DNA from: an uncultured delta proteobacterium
GTDB taxonomy: Bacteria > Desulfobacterota > Syntrophorhabdia > Syntrophorhabdales > Syntrophorhabdaceae
Direction: 5' to 3'
NCBI GenBank assembly: GCA_903872255.1
Contig: CAIQJW010000184.1
Location: forward strand, 1-6,559
Length of the DNA: 6,559 nt
Within the stretch, counting starts at the first letter, position 1. Each line of letters opens with the position of its first letter. Positions 5,004-6,559 of the stretch are shown one piece after another. The position numbers were made by a program, and so were the translations under genes. The notes beneath the pieces are model-generated. The model was not told the origin of the DNA and searched no databases. It worked only from the letters and a program-made list of their open reading frames with translations.

Positions 5004-6559
5004 ATGCGAAAATTTATCCTGTATTTAATTGTGGTTCTCCTGCTCGTGTCGTGTTCTTCAAAAGCGCCGAAGAAGACCGAAAACCCTGTGGATCTCTATG
5101 TCGCCGGCGTTGAGCTCATGAAAAAGAAAAAATACGATGATTCCATAAAGAAATTCAACGCGATTCGTGAGCAGTACCCATTTGACCCGATGGCGCTGGT
5201 GGCTGCCGTAAAACTGGGGGATGCGTATTTCCTCAAGAAAGACTATGTCCTTTCAGCCGGCACATACGAGGATTACTTCAAGGCCCATCCGGACGAAGAA
5301 AATATTCCCTACGTAATTTTCCGGCTCGGCGAATGCTACGAAAAACTCTCGCCCACGGTTGACAGGGACCAGGCCAATACCATTAAGGGTATAGAGAGGA
5401 TCACGTACCTCAGGAACAGGTACCCGACAAGTTCATATGCGGCTGAATCCGTGAACAGGCTGGCTGCTTTTATCCAGAAGCTGGCGGACCGGGAGTTGTA
5501 TGTCGGAGAATTTTATGTCCGGACTGCCCAGTATAACGCGGCCATCATGAGACTCGAGTCCATGCTCAAACAGTATCCCAAATCCAAAAATATAGACAAG
5601 GCATTATTTTATCTCTATGACGCCCATAGGCAGCTGGGCAACCAGGAAAAAGCGGATGAATATCTTAAAACATTACGGGCCGATTACCCGAAAAGCATAT
5701 ACGCCAGGGCCACCATCAGAGAACGCAAAACATTAAAGATCACGCAGGTACAACCGGCAAAACCGGCAGCAGGAGATGCTGCAGGCAAGGCTCCGGCAGC
5801 CGGGCAGACGCCAGCACCTGCTGCTCCTGGCGTATCAACCCAGGCCCCGGCACAGCAGGTAGTGACCCCATTCGATGACCAGCTTACAACCGTACAGTCC
5901 CAAACCTACTCAACGTCACGGGACGGGACCCCTTCGGCTGTACAGCCTCAGGCCCCCGCAACATCGCAGACGCCTCAATACACCGAAAGGCCAAAGAAAG
6001 TTATCGATCTCAGACCGCCGGAGCAAGTAGCTGCACCTGCACCGCCCGCAACCCCCTCCGATGCGCCAAAGGCTCCGAAGGCCCCTGCCGCTCAGGCTCC
6101 GAAAGCACCCGCTCAGGCTCCGAAGGCAACGGCACCGGGTGCTGCGAAGGCGCCCGCCGCACAGGCAACACTTCAACCTGTCGAACCTGCAAAGACCGGG
6201 GAACCGGTGAAAAAGCAAGCCGGCCAAACAGAACCGGCCAAGGCATCAGAGAAGGTCCTCGGGCTCCTCGACCAGAAGAAACCCATTGATATCGTATCAG
6301 ACACGATGGAGGGTTTTGATAAGGAAAAGTACGTCTTCTTCAAAGGAAACGTCGTAGCGAAACAGGATGACCTTTACATTTATTCTGATACCATGGAAGC
6401 TTTCATGAGCGCCGATACGAACGAGATCGACAAAGCCAACGCCAAGGGCAATGTCCGGATCATCAAGCAAAACAAGACGGCCACATGCAAAGAGGCATTC
6501 TTCGATAATTTGAAGGGGGAGATCCTCCTCAAAGGCGACGCCGTCGTAACATCAGACAA
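5004..6559 (+). CDS. BamD-LptA fusion: outer-membrane assembly lipoprotein with C-terminal LptA/OstA domain (partial)
   Basis: One open frame of 518 codons, still open at the window edge. Residues 1-17 are a lipoprotein signal (MRKFILYLIVVLLLVSC; lipobox LVSC, lipidated Cys17; Ser at +2 favours the outer membrane). Residues about 28-245 form a BamD/YfiO-type TPR domain: YDDSIKKFNAIREQYPF (42-58), then LADRELYVGEFYV (161-173) and YNAAIMRLESMLKQYP (177-192), the part most diagnostic of BamD. Residues about 248-424 are a Pro/Ala/Lys/Gln-rich linker. From 427 onward, PIDIVSDTMEG, FFKGNVVAKQ, KANAKGNVRI and GEILLKGDAVV follow the repeating beta-strand pattern of the LptA/OstA N-terminal domain. 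BamD is essential for inserting barrel proteins in E. coli; LptA bridges lipopolysaccharide across the periplasm. A joint role is inference. No stop or frame shift was seen through the linker. The ATG is the only in-frame start after a stop at 4974; no Shine-Dalgarno is present. Confidence 0.88.
   Translation, partial: MRKFILYLIVVLLLVSCSSKAPKKTENPVDLYVAGVELMKKKKYDDSIKKFNAIREQYPFDPMALVAAVKLGDAYFLKKDYVLSAGTYEDYFKAHPDEENIPYVIFRLGECYEKLSPTVDRDQANTIKGIERITYLRNRYPTSSYAAESVNRLAAFIQKLADRELYVGEFYVRTAQYNAAIMRLESMLKQYPKSKNIDKALFYLYDAHRQLGNQEKADEYLKTLRADYPKSIYARATIRERKTLKITQVQPAKPAAGDAAGKAPAAGQTPAPAAPGVSTQAPAQQVVTPFDDQLTTVQSQTYSTSRDGTPSAVQPQAPATSQTPQYTERPKKVIDLRPPEQVAAPAPPATPSDAPKAPKAPAAQAPKAPAQAPKATAPGAAKAPAAQATLQPVEPAKTGEPVKKQAGQTEPAKASEKVLGLLDQKKPIDIVSDTMEGFDKEKYVFFKGNVVAKQDDLYIYSDTMEAFMSADTNEIDKANAKGNVRIIKQNKTATCKEAFFDNLKGEILLKGDAVVTSD
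6090..6131 (+). repeat. 21-base tandem repeat inside the linker coding region
   Basis: Two adjacent 21-base units (6090-6110 and 6111-6131) share GCTCAGGCTCCGAA exactly and match at 18 of 21 positions. They encode AQAPKAP-like heptads. A shorter related piece, GGCTCCGAA, lies at 6071-6079, and Ala/Pro/Lys-rich codons continue to about 6165. Such in-frame repeats can expand or shrink by slippage, changing linker length without breaking the frame. Confidence 0.7.

Noticed and set aside
5916..6246. Minus-strand frames rich in Cys, Arg and Gly or Pro
   Set aside because: They are the mirror image of the Pro/Ala-rich linker coding region; the composition is a by-product of GC-rich repetitive codons.
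1..6559. parS sites near parAB
   Set aside because: I looked for a CACGTG-centred palindrome like TGTTTCACGTGAAACA and found no CACGTG core anywhere in the window.
1..6559. CRISPR array, tRNA/rRNA gene, insertion sequence or riboswitch
   Set aside because: No regularly spaced repeats, no tRNA-like cloverleaf, no transposase and no gap long enough for a riboswitch were seen.

Overview
This window looks like a Gram-negative bacterial chromosome segment, most likely Desulfobacterota/Deltaproteobacteria-like. That placement is inferred from gene order (rsmG-parA-parB followed by an ATP synthase cluster with a b/b' stalk pair) and from a plus-strand outer-membrane lipoprotein. No species can be named from the sequence alone. 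There is no gene-free stretch over 300 bases; the two non-coding gaps that matter are 139 and 46 bases long.

Minus strand, read from about 4960 down to 1. First comes a chromosome-maintenance block: rsmG (16S rRNA m7G527 methyltransferase), then parA and parB, which overlap by 4 bases. After a 139-base gap come the F-type ATP synthase genes: the b'-type stalk subunit, the b subunit, delta (atpH, with a TTG start) and alpha (atpA, running off the left edge). These are tightly packed, with overlaps of 1 and 4 bases and a 5-base gap. No Fo a or c gene lies upstream of b', so they are presumably elsewhere, as in other bacteria with split atp operons. mnmG, the usual upstream neighbour of rsmG, is also absent. 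The parB-atp gap holds a hairpin whose two G-U pairs form only in RNA of the operon strand, plus a weak candidate promoter.

Plus strand, 5004 to the right edge. A single uninterrupted reading frame of at least 518 codons, open at the window end, encodes a lipoprotein signal peptide, a BamD-like TPR domain, a Pro/Ala/Lys/Gln-rich linker of about 175 residues, and an LptA/OstA-type domain that continues past the window. This joins a core component of the beta-barrel assembly machinery (BAM) to the lipopolysaccharide bridge protein family (Lpt). It is the most unusual item here.

The divergent intergenic region between rsmG and the bamD-lptA gene is only 46 bases. Both start codons lack a convincing Shine-Dalgarno sequence, and each has a -10-like hexamer ending 6-7 bases before its ATG, which suggests leaderless transcripts on both sides. 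Weaker observations are a Q-to-G change in the alpha-subunit P-loop and an unusual A' box in ParA.
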